Source of the DNA: an uncultured Lachnospiraceae bacterium
GTDB lineage: Bacteria; Bacillota; Clostridia; Lachnospirales; Lachnospiraceae
DNA length: 64,000 bases
Assembly (NCBI GenBank): GCA_944376125.1
Contig: CALWBQ010000009.1
Location: 36,774 to 100,773 of the forward strand
Direction of reading: 5' to 3'
Shown here: positions 34,256-43,647 of the stretch, piece by piece
Position numbering within the stretch: the first letter of the stretch is position 1
Layout of the letters: each line of letters starts with the position of its first letter
Notes under the pieces: generated by a model
Told to the model about the DNA's origin: nothing
Database searches by the model: none
The model's input: the letters and a program-made list of their open reading frames with translations, nothing else
Translations under genes and position numbers: made by a program

Positions 34256-34690
34256 CTATAGTTTATACTTTTGAAATTCTTTTGGAATCTTTTCATTCGG
34301 CAGATTTCGTACTGCTGCCTCTGTTCCTGCTGAGACAGCGGTATCATAGTACCAGCATTTGAATTTCAGCTTGTTGATCGTGTCCTGAAGGGTTTCCATC
34401 TGTTTTTCCATTTCCGCCAATCTTTTATAAAACATGTCCTGGCGTTTTTTTAGGGACGCATCGCCCTCCTGGCACCACTGAAGGAATTCCTTGATTTCTT
34501 TGATCGACATTCCAGATACTTTCAGACATTCTATGATTTTCAGAGTATCGATCTCCTTGTCAGAAAATACCCGGTTCCCTCCATTGGAGCGGGATATGCC
34601 GGGAAACATTCCTTCCCGGTCATAGTAGCGCAGGGTGGAAACAGATAGACCGGTCAGCTGGGCGGCTTCGCCGATAGAATAGTGCGCCAT
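34256..34690 (-). CDS. MerR family transcriptional regulator
   Basis: A 144-residue regulator with the complete MerR HTH: YSIGEAAQLTGLSVSTLRYY then DREGMFPGISRSNGGNRVF, and the LKIIECLKVSGMSIKEIKEF segment, then a coiled coil of about 35 residues and a short C-terminal effector part. I start it at the ATG 34690 with GAGGTG upstream; a GTG 9 bp earlier is also possible. It probably controls itself and the downstream DUF1275 gene through the palindrome at 34715. Confidence 0.9.
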   Translation of the reverse strand: MAHYSIGEAAQLTGLSVSTLRYYDREGMFPGISRSNGGNRVFSDKEIDTLKIIECLKVSGMSIKEIKEFLQWCQEGDASLKKRQDMFYKRLAEMEKQMETLQDTINKLKFKCWYYDTAVSAGTEAAVRNLPNEKIPKEFQKYKL

Positions 34691-34714
34691 GATAGTCACC
34701 TCGTTTATCTAAAG

Positions 34715-34764
34715 TTAACGTTAAGTACCAGAAACAGATTATACCTGTCGGGCTAGTTTGTCAA
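34715..34764 (-). promoter_or_regulatory. promoter with palindrome upstream of the MerR gene
   Basis: On the minus strand TTGACA (34759-34764) and TATAAT (34738-34743) are 15 bp apart, followed by the perfect 10-bp palindrome TTAACGTTAA (34715-34724). The palindrome is a likely operator for the MerR protein. The spacer is shorter than normal. Confidence 0.65.
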
Positions 34765-34851
34765 TGATTTATGAGTTTCTATTGCAGCTTGGAGGGAGAT
34801 TCGATACAATAAATAAAAGATAAGAAGGCAGATTTTAAAAGGAGGATGAAT

Positions 34852-35505
34852 ATGAAATTTTTTATTGATACAGCAAATGTAGAAGAGATCAGAGAAGCCA
34901 ATGATATGGGGATCATCTGCGGGGTGACCACAAATCCGTCCCTGATCGCAAAGGAAGGGCGGGATTTTTACCAGGTTATTCAGGAGATTGCTGCCATCGT
35001 AGACGGCCCTGTCAGCGGCGAGGTAAAGGCGACTACGACAGATGCTGAGGGAATGGTGAAAGAGGGAAGAGAGATTGCTGCCATTCACCCCAATATGGTG
35101 GTAAAGATCCCGATGACAGCGGAAGGGCTGAAAGCGGTCAAAATCCTGGAGGCCGAGGGAGTCAAAACCAATGTCACCCTGGTGTTCTCAGCAGGGCAGG
35201 CACTCCTGGCAGCACGGGCGGGGGCTTCTTATGTCTCGCCGTTTTTGGGGAGGCTGGATGATATTTCCATGCCTGGAATCGACCTGATTGAGGCGATCGC
35301 AGATATTTTTGCCATCCACAATATTGGGACACAGATCATAGCGGCAAGCATAAGAAACCCGATCCATGTGATCGACTGTGCCAGAGCGGGAGCCAATATT
35401 GCGACGGTTCCCTATAAAGTATTGATGCAGATGATCCGCCATCCGCTGACGGATCAGGGCATAGAAAAATTTCAGAAAGACTATTTGGCAGTGTTTGGAA
35501 AATGA
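34852..35505 (+). CDS. fsa: fructose-6-phosphate aldolase / transaldolase-like
   Basis: A 217-residue class I aldolase of the transaldolase family, which cleaves or forms fructose 6-phosphate via a lysine Schiff base. [16 protein letters not shown] is the typical N-terminus, [13 protein letters not shown] is a conserved loop, [13 protein letters not shown] carries the catalytic Lys, and [17 protein letters not shown] is diagnostic. I chose the ATG at 34852; the one 6 bp earlier sits inside the GGAGG site. Its last 25 bp overlap a convergent gene. Confidence 0.93.
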   Translation: MKFFIDTANVEEIREANDMGIICGVTTNPSLIAKEGRDFYQVIQEIAAIVDGPVSGEVKATTTDAEGMVKEGREIAAIHPNMVVKIPMTAEGLKAVKILEAEGVKTNVTLVFSAGQALLAARAGASYVSPFLGRLDDISMPGIDLIEAIADIFAIHNIGTQIIAASIRNPIHVIDCARAGANIATVPYKVLMQMIRHPLTDQGIEKFQKDYLAVFGK

Positions 35506-36104
35506 TCGGAAGAGTGTGATCTGATTTTATCTTCCAGCAGGCGGGCGGTTCCTTCTATTCCCAAGATGCTGCTGTCCACTGTCAGATGGTAGCTCTTTGG
35601 ATCCCCCCACTGCTTTCCAGTATAAAAATTGTAATACACAGCTCTCTGATGATCCACTTTTTTCAGGGCTGCCGCGGCATCTTCTTCAGGCATATGGTTG
35701 CGGTCCATGACCCGGGCCAGGCGGTCGGGAACAGGTGCGGTTATAAATATGGAGAAGAGTTCCGGAAAATCCCGCAGAATGTAATCGGCACACCGGCCGA
35801 CAATCACGCAGGAGCCGGCTCTGGCGATTTCCAGGATAAGCTGGGACTGAACCTGAAAGAGAGTTTCCCCCACAGGAATTCCTCTGGCTGCGGCTTCCCC
35901 GCTTTTGGCTTTCATCAAAGAGGAAGCGGAGGTGCGCTCATCATAATAGGAGAGAAGCCCTACTTCAATGCCGCTTTTTTCTGATGCCATCTCGATAAGA
36001 TTTCGGTCATAGTAAGGGATTTGAAGGGACTGGGCTAAGAATTTCCCGACATTGTGGCCGCCGCTGCCAAATTGGCGGCCAATAGTTACAATTATTTTGT
36101 TCAT
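35481..36104 (-). CDS. cytidylate kinase-like protein
   Basis: A 207-residue P-loop protein of the Cytidylate_kin_2 family. The ATP loop is [18 protein letters not shown]. The call is family-level: these proteins resemble CMP kinase but often lack proof of that activity. I start it at 36104 (AGGAG 9 bp upstream). It overlaps fsa by 25 bp at the 3' ends, and follows the alkyltransferase gene by 14 bp. Confidence 0.85.
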   Translation of the reverse strand: MNKIIVTIGRQFGSGGHNVGKFLAQSLQIPYYDRNLIEMASEKSGIEVGLLSYYDERTSASSLMKAKSGEAAARGIPVGETLFQVQSQLILEIARAGSCVIVGRCADYILRDFPELFSIFITAPVPDRLARVMDRNHMPEEDAAAALKKVDHQRAVYYNFYTGKQWGDPKSYHLTVDSSILGIEGTARLLEDKIRSHSSDHFPNTAK

Positions 36105-36118
36105 GTGCTCCGCTCCTT

Positions 36119-36649
36119 TCATTTGGGATTGTTTCTAGGGATAAAAAAGAGACTGGTGTTAGTGCCTTCCAGCTGAAGAAGACGGATTTTTTTCTCAATC
36201 CCGCCTGCATAACCAGTGAGACTGCCGCTGCTTCCCACCACCCTGTGGCATGGGATGATGATGGAAATGGGATTATGTCCCACTGCCTGCCCGACAGCCT
36301 GGGAGGACATAGAGGGAACGCCTTTTTTAGCGGCGATGTGTTCTGCGATTTCCTTGTAGGTAACGGTAGTCCCGTAAGGAATTTCAGTCAATGCTTTCCA
36401 GACGGACAGGCGGAAAGGGGTTCCTTTTGGCGCGAGAGGAGGCAGAAACTCTGGCTTTTTGCCGCTGAAATAGATATCCAGCCACTGACGGGTCTGATCA
36501 AAGACCGGAGAGTTACCGGGTTGGCATTCTTGGGAAAGGGTGAAACCAAAATATTTTTGCCCTTCAAACCACAGCCCGGTAAGACCTCCTTGGCTGCACG
36601 CCATAGTCACAGGGCCGAGCGGGGTCTGGCAGGTGGTGATGAGTTCCAT
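36119..36649 (-). CDS. ogt: methylated-DNA--protein-cysteine methyltransferase
   Basis: A 176-residue DNA repair protein that removes methyl groups from O6-methylguanine onto its own cysteine. The active-site motif IIPCHRVVG is present near residue 134, with the helix-turn-helix in YGTTVTYKEIAEHIA. The C-terminus continues past the usual end by about 15 residues. RBS AAGGAGG. First gene of a two-gene minus-strand unit with the cytidylate-kinase-like gene. Confidence 0.93.
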   Translation of the reverse strand: MELITTCQTPLGPVTMACSQGGLTGLWFEGQKYFGFTLSQECQPGNSPVFDQTRQWLDIYFSGKKPEFLPPLAPKGTPFRLSVWKALTEIPYGTTVTYKEIAEHIAAKKGVPSMSSQAVGQAVGHNPISIIIPCHRVVGSSGSLTGYAGGIEKKIRLLQLEGTNTSLFFIPRNNPK

Positions 36650-36846
36650 GACACGGCACCTCCTTTTAGATTTATATACATGATTATACCATTAATCGAC
36701 CTGAATGGAATAAAATATAGTAAAAATTCACAAGAAATGTCATAGCGTGAGAGGAATTCCGAGGGAAAAGATTGTTTTCACAGCCAAATGCCGCGAGAAG
36801 GGCGGCGGGGATGGGAAATGCGAAAACTGGATCCCGATATGCAGAA

Positions 36847-36883
36847 ACGGACCTGCCGCCTGCTGGGAGCAGGGGAGGTCCGT
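36847..36883 (-). terminator. terminator of the mur/D-amino-acid operon
   Basis: ACGGACCT and AGGTCCGT pair with an inner TGCTCCCAGCA hairpin; read on the minus strand it lies just after ridA. Confidence 0.7.
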
Positions 36884-36893
36884 AAACTCGTTA

Positions 36894-37361
36894 TTATTTT
36901 AATTCTACTAAAGCCTCGATCTCGCAGGCCATACCGCCGGGAAGGGAATTGGTCCCAATGGCAGAGCGGGCCGGGGTTCCGGCTTCCTCGCCAAACAGAT
37001 CGGCGAGAAGCTGGGATCCGCCGTTTACTACTTGGGGCTGCATAGCGAAATCGTCCGTGCTGTTTACGAAAGCCAGGATTTTGACGAACCGTTTGATGTT
37101 ATTTAGATTTCCTGTCTTTTCGTGGAGGTTGGCCAGCAGATTAAGCATACACTGATAAGCAGCTTTCTGGCCATCCTCAACCGTCAGATCTTTTCCGAGC
37201 TTTCCAATGATGTTGGTTCCGCTGCCGATGTCAGGGCCGCAGCCGGAGCAATACAAAAAGCTGTCTCCAAATTCCTGTACAGGGGTGTAAATACCGCCTT
37301 TAGCAGGAGGATTGGGGAGAGTGATCCCCTTTTTTTCTAACAATTCATATACATCGTTCAT
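36894..37361 (-). CDS. RidA family protein
   Basis: A 155-residue protein of the YjgF/RidA family, which hydrolyses reactive imine/enamine intermediates released by PLP enzymes. Signature pieces include GGIYTPVQEFGDSFLYCSGC, KLGKDLTVEDGQKAAYQCMLN and FVKILAFVNSTDDF, and a conserved Arg in TPARSAIGTNSLPGG. It is the last gene of the operon, 25 bp after a PLP enzyme gene, which fits a role in cleaning up that enzyme's 2-iminoacid product. Confidence 0.92.
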   Translation of the reverse strand: MNDVYELLEKKGITLPNPPAKGGIYTPVQEFGDSFLYCSGCGPDIGSGTNIIGKLGKDLTVEDGQKAAYQCMLNLLANLHEKTGNLNNIKRFVKILAFVNSTDDFAMQPQVVNGGSQLLADLFGEEAGTPARSAIGTNSLPGGMACEIEALVELK

Positions 37362-37386
37362 GGCAATATCTCCTTTTTGCTTTAAT

Positions 37387-38490
37387 TTAATATGTAATTT
37401 TGCGGTTTCTGGCCGTTACGTTCCAGCAGCCGGTCACGGCACCATGTTCTGCTGTCAGGATTTCCGGGTACAGGGCTGTGGTAGGGCAGATGTGGGTGGG
37501 AATGACAAAAAGACAGGCTCCGATTGGAGGACGGTCTTTTCCGTTTTTCATGCGGAATACCCAGTGCTCTTCGCTTTGCATCACCGGCTCTGCATCTTCA
37601 AATCCTGCCAGATATCCCCGCTGTCCCGGCGGGTCGGCGGCGATGCCCTTGTAGCCCAGATCAATGGTAAATAGATCTGGGTCGGGATGGCTGATGACCC
37701 GGCTGAGGACCGCAGCCCCAGGGGCGCAGGGGATGTCTGGAAAAGAACGGCAGTATCCGGCATCCTGGACGATCAGGGTCCCTGGGGAGAGGTACCAGTC
37801 TGTGTGCCGCGCATGGCAGGGAAGGGAGGGGCTGCCGCCGGCGATTACAGTGCTGCATCTTATGCCAGCCTGCTCCAACCGGGAGATGACCTGAGCGATC
37901 TCACAGTCCAGAGCGGCGATTTCAGCGTCACGCTTCCCAAAATCTTTCAGATGGCTCCCGTCATAGCAGTGCAGTCCTTCAAATGAAATCCCTTCCATCC
38001 GGCTGGCCTCCCGGCAGAAATCTTCCAGATGGCTGACAGAGACGCCGGTTCGATGCATTCCCATATCAACATCGGCCAGAAACTTTATAGGGCGGCCGTA
38101 CTTCAAACTCAGCTCCGACAGGCGCCGCAGCTGATCCATATCATCGCCGACAGCGTAGAAGACTGTGGAAGGGTATGCAGCCGCCAGATCCAGGTAGCGT
38201 TTCATGGCAGGACCGATGAGGGGATAGGCTAGAACTACTTTCTCTGCGCCCCCGGCGGCGGCCGTTTCGGCTTCTGAGATGGTAGCGGCTTTGAATTTTC
38301 GGATCCCGTATTGGATCTGCAGTTTTACCAGATCCAGAGATTTGTGAGTCTTGATGTGGGGCCAGAGACGGTCTGGAGAACCGGCGATCTGGATTACTTT
38401 CTGGATATTTTCCCGGATGATGTCTGTGTAATAAATGAGACAGGGCGTATCCAGACACTCGGTGTCTTTTAATTCATATGGATTGTACAT
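37387..38490 (-). CDS. D-threonine aldolase / D-serine dehydratase-like PLP enzyme
   Basis: A 367-residue fold-III (alanine racemase N-terminal) PLP enzyme. LDTPCLIYYTDIIRENIQ is the N-terminal barrel start, PHIKTHKSLDLVKLQ contains the PLP-binding Lys, and HCYDGSHLKD and AGGSPSLPC are further family motifs; near the C-terminus VIPTHICPTTALY supplies His/Cys residues likely to bind a metal. It would cleave or dehydrate a D-3-hydroxyamino acid. Start at 38490 with AAAGGAG 6 bp upstream. Neighbours suggest D-amino acids from peptidoglycan. Confidence 0.87.
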   Translation of the reverse strand: MYNPYELKDTECLDTPCLIYYTDIIRENIQKVIQIAGSPDRLWPHIKTHKSLDLVKLQIQYGIRKFKAATISEAETAAAGGAEKVVLAYPLIGPAMKRYLDLAAAYPSTVFYAVGDDMDQLRRLSELSLKYGRPIKFLADVDMGMHRTGVSVSHLEDFCREASRMEGISFEGLHCYDGSHLKDFGKRDAEIAALDCEIAQVISRLEQAGIRCSTVIAGGSPSLPCHARHTDWYLSPGTLIVQDAGYCRSFPDIPCAPGAAVLSRVISHPDPDLFTIDLGYKGIAADPPGQRGYLAGFEDAEPVMQSEEHWVFRMKNGKDRPPIGACLFVIPTHICPTTALYPEILTAEHGAVTGCWNVTARNRKITY

Positions 38491-38523
38491 ACAAGCTCCT
38501 TTGCATTTCATATGAGAGGATAG

Positions 38524-40134
38524 TTACAGGATCAGCCGGCCGCGGTTCAGGGAGAGAACTCTGTCATTTTCTACGGCGATTTCTCCGTTTAAGATGCACC
38601 AGCGCAGCCCCTGAGCCAACTGTTTCCCCTGCTGATACGTGCTCTTGTCTGTAAATACGGCAGGGTCAAAGATATTGAGGTCTGCATAAAATCCCTCCTG
38701 GACCGCACCAATCTGCGGGAGGTTCATCCGCATAGCGGGGAGAAGCGTCATTTTGTAAATTGCCTCTTCCAAAGAAAGGACACCGCGCTTTTTTACGTAA
38801 TCGGAAATCACCTTGGGAAAGGCACCGTACATGCGGGGATGAGGGTTATCCGTATCTGCATAGATGGCATCGGATATGACGCAGCTATAAGGAAGTTTTG
38901 CTACTGTGTCCACATCGTCCTGGCACATGCTTTGCAGGACGATGGCGGTATTGCCGCGGTCTTTGACAAGGAGATCACAGAGAACCTCCGCCTCATCGCT
39001 GTAATGAAATGCTGCCGCGATTTCTGGTATAGTCATCCCTACATATCGCTGACATTCTTCCTGAGTTCCAGAGGAGATGGTGATCTTGTCCCAGCCCAGG
39101 GATAAAATATAATTATCCCAGTCAGGATAGACCTTTGCCAGGAGCCGGCGGAGTTCAGCCCGGCCGTTCGCGGTGTCCAGCGTTTCCAGCATCCGGTTGA
39201 TATCGCCCTGGACGAAGGCAGGCGGGATCAGAGACATCAGGGTGGTGGAGGCGCAGGGGTATGGATAAAAATCACAGAAGACCTCTTGCCCCTGTTCCTG
39301 AGCTTCCTGGATCAGGGAGATCGCCTGATGGATTTGCCGGCGCCAGTTGTGGACGCCGCAGGATTTAAAATGACTGATTTCTATCCTGCATCCCGCAGCC
39401 CGGCCGATGGCGATGGCTTCGGAAACACTTTTTACCAGGCTGTCACCCTCCCCGCGGATGTGGATGGAGACGGTTTTTCCGGCTTTCCCTGCAGGAGCCA
39501 GGATTTCGCCAAGTTCATCGATGGTTTCATAACATTCCGGCAGATACATCAGCCCCAGGGAGACGCCGCAGGCACCAGCTTTTAAAGCGTCCGCAACGGC
39601 TTGGCGGCAGCGGGCCAGATGATTTTCTGTCAGCGGCTTATCGGAGAAGCCGTTTACAGAGATCCGGACTGCCCCCATGCCTACCGCTGCGGCTGTGTTG
39701 ACTGGAAGAGGGACCTGTTTCAGAGCTTCCAGGTAGGAGGGGTAGCTGGGAAAGAATGCATCCCCGGAAAAGTCTCCGAGGACAGGGGAATAGTATTCTC
39801 GCATGGCCTGCCGCACGCCTGCATCTGCAGGCTGAGGGGCGGCGGAGATGCCGCAGTTTCCGGTGACGGCTGTGGTGATGCCCTGCCGAAGCATAACTTC
39901 ACCGTAATTTTGATCGTTTTCTCGGAATGGCATCTGGTCGTAGTGGCGGTGGATATCCACAAACCCGGGGGTGACAGCCAGCCCGGACGCATCCAGGACC
40001 TGGTCGCCCAATTCGGCGTCCAGGTCCTTTTGAATCTCTGCAATGCGGTTCCCTCGGATCCGGATATCGGATCTCTGAGGGCAGCCGCCAGTTCCATCAT
40101 ATATAAGGCCATTTTTAATCAGCAGATCAGCCAT
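38524..40134 (-). CDS. N-acyl-D-amino-acid deacylase (D-aminoacylase)
   Basis: A 536-residue metal-dependent amidohydrolase. VTPGFVDIHRHYDQMPF carries the first metal ligands, then TGNCGISAAP, HIRGEGDSLVKSVSEAI, EISHFKSCG (His) and SDAIYADTDNPHPRMYGAFP (Asp), the family order. It releases D-amino acids from N-acyl-D-amino acids; in this operon acyl may stand for lactyl, muramoyl or peptide groups, an inference. RBS GGAGGAG. 17 bp from mupG and 33 bp from the PLP enzyme. Confidence 0.9.
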   Translation of the reverse strand: MADLLIKNGLIYDGTGGCPQRSDIRIRGNRIAEIQKDLDAELGDQVLDASGLAVTPGFVDIHRHYDQMPFRENDQNYGEVMLRQGITTAVTGNCGISAAPQPADAGVRQAMREYYSPVLGDFSGDAFFPSYPSYLEALKQVPLPVNTAAAVGMGAVRISVNGFSDKPLTENHLARCRQAVADALKAGACGVSLGLMYLPECYETIDELGEILAPAGKAGKTVSIHIRGEGDSLVKSVSEAIAIGRAAGCRIEISHFKSCGVHNWRRQIHQAISLIQEAQEQGQEVFCDFYPYPCASTTLMSLIPPAFVQGDINRMLETLDTANGRAELRRLLAKVYPDWDNYILSLGWDKITISSGTQEECQRYVGMTIPEIAAAFHYSDEAEVLCDLLVKDRGNTAIVLQSMCQDDVDTVAKLPYSCVISDAIYADTDNPHPRMYGAFPKVISDYVKKRGVLSLEEAIYKMTLLPAMRMNLPQIGAVQEGFYADLNIFDPAVFTDKSTYQQGKQLAQGLRWCILNGEIAVENDRVLSLNRGRLIL

Positions 40135-40151
40135 AGTTCTCCTCCCGTCGT

Positions 40152-41210
40152 TTAGGAAACCCTGCAGGAAGTCTGGGAGACAAAGAAGAATCCATGTCTG
40201 CGCTCCTGAAGGTATTTCAGAAGAGGAAGATCTTCCTCTGCTACATTAGCTGCAATGTTGACTCTCTCGTCGGCCGGGAGAGGGCGGAGCACAATCTGAA
40301 GTTCTCCCATATACCGGCCGTATAAGTGATTGTCAATGGTTACGGCCCCGATTGGGCGCTCCAGACAGCAGGAAGGGGAATACTGCTTTTTGTTGGCTCG
40401 CCGGAATTCATCTGCCCGGATCACATCCTGGGCAATGTCAAAGCGGTTGTGGAATGTGGAGCCAAGGATGGCATCTTCTTTGACATGTTCTACCCGGAGC
40501 GGGATTGCCCCGTCTTTGAGGAAAGACTGAAACTGGAAGCAGGTGGTATCCTGGAGATCGAAGTCCCCGAGGATGATGGTATCTGTCTGATAGTGATCCT
40601 GCAAATCCAGAAATGCCAGGAAGGGAGAGAGACCTCTGTGTTTCTCAAGAGTCGGGAGCCCTTCAAAGACAGTGCCGCGCATTTCTTTGTCGCCGGAGAT
40701 AAAAGCAGCTGTCTTTACGTTCCGTTTCTTCAGCCATACATTTCTCTCAGAAAAAAACTGCTCGCTGAGTCCGGTATTCTTTCTGGGATAATAGTTGTGC
40801 CAAGCCTCAAAGGTCTGAGAAAATCCGTTTTCCTTCAGGCCATTCATAAAATCATCATCCAGGGTGCTGGCATTCAGGATGATCTGAAACTCCTTGGACA
40901 GATCTGCAATCTCTTTCTCCGTCATTCCGTTGTCGATCCTCAGGCCGGTGATGCCAAATGCTTTCAGATCCTCTAATGTAAAATTTTGAAACGTTCTGGG
41001 GGAGACATCTGTGATAAACTTCATGGAGAGGTTCCGGATGACTGGGCCGATGGATGAGAGGGTTCGGCGGAGGGTCTCCTTGCTGTCTCCAGGGATCTGA
41101 AGGGAAGCAAATATGCTTCCCACGTTCAGATCTTTCATTTTTTCCAGGTAACGGGTCAATTCATCCGGTGACTTTTCTGTCAGAGAGATAGTGATTCCAA
41201 ATGTTGTCAT
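40152..41210 (-). CDS. mupG: MupG-type 6-phospho-N-acetylmuramidase (DUF871)
   Basis: A 352-residue TIM-barrel plus C-terminal domain protein of the DUF871/MupG family. In Staphylococcus aureus MupG cleaves MurNAc-6-phosphate-GlcNAc imported by the PTS. Seen here: FGITISLTEKSPDELTRYLE at the start, GLRIDNGMTEKEIADLS, NYYPRKNTGLSEQFF and a PIGAVTIDNHLYGRYMGELQI segment. It sits between the PTS gene and a D-aminoacylase, in the same murQ-murP-mupG company as in staphylococci. RBS AAGGAG. Confidence 0.88.
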   Translation of the reverse strand: MTTFGITISLTEKSPDELTRYLEKMKDLNVGSIFASLQIPGDSKETLRRTLSSIGPVIRNLSMKFITDVSPRTFQNFTLEDLKAFGITGLRIDNGMTEKEIADLSKEFQIILNASTLDDDFMNGLKENGFSQTFEAWHNYYPRKNTGLSEQFFSERNVWLKKRNVKTAAFISGDKEMRGTVFEGLPTLEKHRGLSPFLAFLDLQDHYQTDTIILGDFDLQDTTCFQFQSFLKDGAIPLRVEHVKEDAILGSTFHNRFDIAQDVIRADEFRRANKKQYSPSCCLERPIGAVTIDNHLYGRYMGELQIVLRPLPADERVNIAANVAEEDLPLLKYLQERRHGFFFVSQTSCRVS

Positions 41211-41222
41211 ATAGCGCTCCTT

Positions 41223-42689
41223 TTATCTGATCTCCAGTTCTTCTAATGTCTCAGCTTCCCGCTCAGCAGATTTGGGGACGCCGAAGAGATAGGTGAAAAT
41301 AAATCCAAAGATATAAGAAACCAAAAGTCCTGCTCCGTATATGTACCATTTCTGGTCTGCGATGACAGTCAGCATCAGAACGCCGCTTAGGGCCTGTGAG
41401 GTAGCGCCCACACCGTTAAAGGCTGCGACAAAGGCTCCGCCTACGCCGGCGCCCAGACATGCTGTGATGAAGGGCTTGCCCAGGGGAAGTGTAACGCCGT
41501 AGATCAGAGGCTCGCCGATGCCCAGAATACCGGAGGGCAGACCGCCTTTTACGATAGCAGTCAGAGGTTTATTCTTTCTGCATTTTAACCAGATAGCGAA
41601 GGCTGCTCCTACCTGACCGGCGCCAGCCTGTGCCAGGATGGGGAGAAGGGTGGTCATTCCTGTCTGATTGATCAGCTCAATGTGGATAGGCGTCATAAAG
41701 TGGTGTACACCCAGCGTAACCATGGGGAGCCAGATAGCAGCCAGGATAAAGCCGGCCACAACGCCGCCGATTTCCAGAAGCTGAGTAACGCCTACAAGGA
41801 TGGCATCCGATACCAGACCGGCGATGGGCATGATAATGAAAATTGTGATCAGCCCGGATAATGTAAAGGAAATAAATCCTGTTAACACTAGATCCAGTGC
41901 AGCCGGCATGATTTCGCTGACTTTTTTCCGGATTTTCGAGAGAATCCAAACAGCAGCTACGACACCGATGACACCGCCCTGCCCGGACTTAAGTGCTTCG
42001 CCGGTAAATAGGTTGACCAGGGGAGCATCTGCCGTCATTCCAGTCAGGAGAACCGTTGCACCGAGGGCTCCGCCCAGGCCGATGTCGGTCTTAAATTCTC
42101 TGGCAGCGTTGACGCCTACATGGATAACCAGATAGGAGAGCACGCCGGCTTTCATAACACGCAGGAGATTGATAAACTGCTGGATGGTTATGGAATCCGC
42201 GATGGTTCCGCTGTCTACCAGGGTTACGATAAGGGACTGAAGACCTGCCAGGAGACCGCTGGCGATCAGGGCTGCAGAGAGGGGAATAAATACATTGCTG
42301 ATTGTCTTTAAGGCAAGCTGAACTTTGCTGACCTTCTGCTTGCTTTTGATTGCCTGCTTATTCTTAGCCGCAATTTCTTTGGCCTTCTCTTTGTCTGCCT
42401 GATACGTCTCTGCGGGATGGGAGGACGCAGGCGCGCCGCCCCAGATTTCCAGAGCTGCATCGGCTACTTTTTTTGCAGTTCCAGGGCCCACAACTACCTG
42501 GATCTGTGCGTCTACGTAAACACCAAAGACGCCTTTCAGCCCTTTGAGCTTTTCTGTATTGACCAGATTCCTGTCTTTGACTTCCAACCTTACTCTGGTC
42601 ATACAGTTGGTGATCAGAGTAATATTGTCTTTCCCGCCGGAAAGGTCAATAATCTGCTGTGCTAGTTCAGCATGTCCATGTTCTTTCAT
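41223..42689 (-). CDS. murP: PTS EIIBC, N-acetylmuramic-acid type
   Basis: A 488-residue phosphotransferase permease. Residues 1-85 are the EIIB domain with the phosphorylated Cys in ITLITNCMTRVRLEV (Cys29); the EIIC part from about 125 has about ten membrane segments with GIGEPLIYGVTLPLGKPFI as the sugar-binding signature. No EIIA domain is attached, so it must borrow one. The operon of murQ, mupG and murR indicates MurNAc or MurNAc-GlcNAc as the substrate. I start it at 42689 with AAGGAGAAGGA upstream, discarding 64 upstream codons. Confidence 0.9.
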   Translation of the reverse strand: MKEHGHAELAQQIIDLSGGKDNITLITNCMTRVRLEVKDRNLVNTEKLKGLKGVFGVYVDAQIQVVVGPGTAKKVADAALEIWGGAPASSHPAETYQADKEKAKEIAAKNKQAIKSKQKVSKVQLALKTISNVFIPLSAALIASGLLAGLQSLIVTLVDSGTIADSITIQQFINLLRVMKAGVLSYLVIHVGVNAAREFKTDIGLGGALGATVLLTGMTADAPLVNLFTGEALKSGQGGVIGVVAAVWILSKIRKKVSEIMPAALDLVLTGFISFTLSGLITIFIIMPIAGLVSDAILVGVTQLLEIGGVVAGFILAAIWLPMVTLGVHHFMTPIHIELINQTGMTTLLPILAQAGAGQVGAAFAIWLKCRKNKPLTAIVKGGLPSGILGIGEPLIYGVTLPLGKPFITACLGAGVGGAFVAAFNGVGATSQALSGVLMLTVIADQKWYIYGAGLLVSYIFGFIFTYLFGVPKSAEREAETLEELEIR

Positions 42690-42712
42690 AAGTCCTTCTC
42701 CTTCCTTTTTCT

Positions 42713-43624
42713 CTATGAGACCATTGTTTTTGAGCTGATAGCCTGGCGGATATGGCCGTCGGATGCCTTTAGCTGCTCGGCCGCCTGCTCTGGAGTACAG
42801 TTGTTCAAAATCATAACGATGGCTGTTTTTACCTGTCCTCCGGAAGCATTCAGGGCCTCGGCTGCGGTCTCTCTGGTGCACTCGGTGATATCCATAACGA
42901 TATTTTGAGCGCGAACTTTTAATTTTTCGTTGGTCTGCTGCACGTCGACCATGAGGTTCTGATATACCTTTCCAATTCCAACCATGCTGCCGGTGGAGAT
43001 CATGTTTAAGATCTGCTTCTGGACTGTTCCGGCCTTCAGCCGGGTGGAGCCAGTCAGAACTTCAGGGCCGGGAACCGGCTCAATAGCCAGATCAGCAGCC
43101 TTGCCGACCTGGGAGTGCAGATTGCATGCGATAGCTACAGTTCTGCAGCCGACGCTTCTGGCATACTGAAGACCGTAAATGACATAAGGAGTGCGGCCGC
43201 TGGCTGCCAGGCCGATGACAATATCCTTTGCGCAGAGATGCTTCTGCTTCAGCTCTTCTTCACAGAGGGTAGGACTGTCCTCCGCTCCCTCCTGGGCTGC
43301 AGTGAAGGCACGCTCGCCGCCGGCGATGATTCCGACTACTGTGTCAGGGGATACGCCGAAAGTCGGCGGACATTCTACTGCGTCCAATACACCGAGCCTT
43401 CCGCTGGTTCCGGCGCCGATATAGATGATCCTTCCGCCGGCCCTTAAGCTCTCAGTGGCCCAGGAGATAGCGGTGGCTACTTCAGGGAGCACTTTTCTGA
43501 CGGCAAGGACTGCCTGTTCGTCCTCCCGGTTCATGGTCTCAGCGATTTCAAGAGGACTCATCTCATCAAGATTCATGGTGTGCGGATTTCGCCTTTCTGT
43601 CGTAAGTGTTGTTAAATCTAACAA
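42713..43624 (-). CDS. murQ: N-acetylmuramic acid 6-phosphate etherase
   Basis: A 303-residue SIS-domain lyase that removes the lactyl ether from MurNAc-6-P, giving GlcNAc-6-P. LDLTTLTTERRNPHTMNLDEM is the diagnostic N-terminus, GRIIYIGAGTSGRLGVLDAVE the SIS phosphosugar loop, and GGERAFTAAQEGAEDS the catalytic segment. The start is a TTG at 43624 with GAGAGG upstream. First enzyme gene after murR. Confidence 0.96.
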   Translation of the reverse strand: MLDLTTLTTERRNPHTMNLDEMSPLEIAETMNREDEQAVLAVRKVLPEVATAISWATESLRAGGRIIYIGAGTSGRLGVLDAVECPPTFGVSPDTVVGIIAGGERAFTAAQEGAEDSPTLCEEELKQKHLCAKDIVIGLAASGRTPYVIYGLQYARSVGCRTVAIACNLHSQVGKAADLAIEPVPGPEVLTGSTRLKAGTVQKQILNMISTGSMVGIGKVYQNLMVDVQQTNEKLKVRAQNIVMDITECTRETAAEALNASGGQVKTAIVMILNNCTPEQAAEQLKASDGHIRQAISSKTMVS

Positions 43625-43647
43625 AGCTGTTACCTCTCAATCTGTAG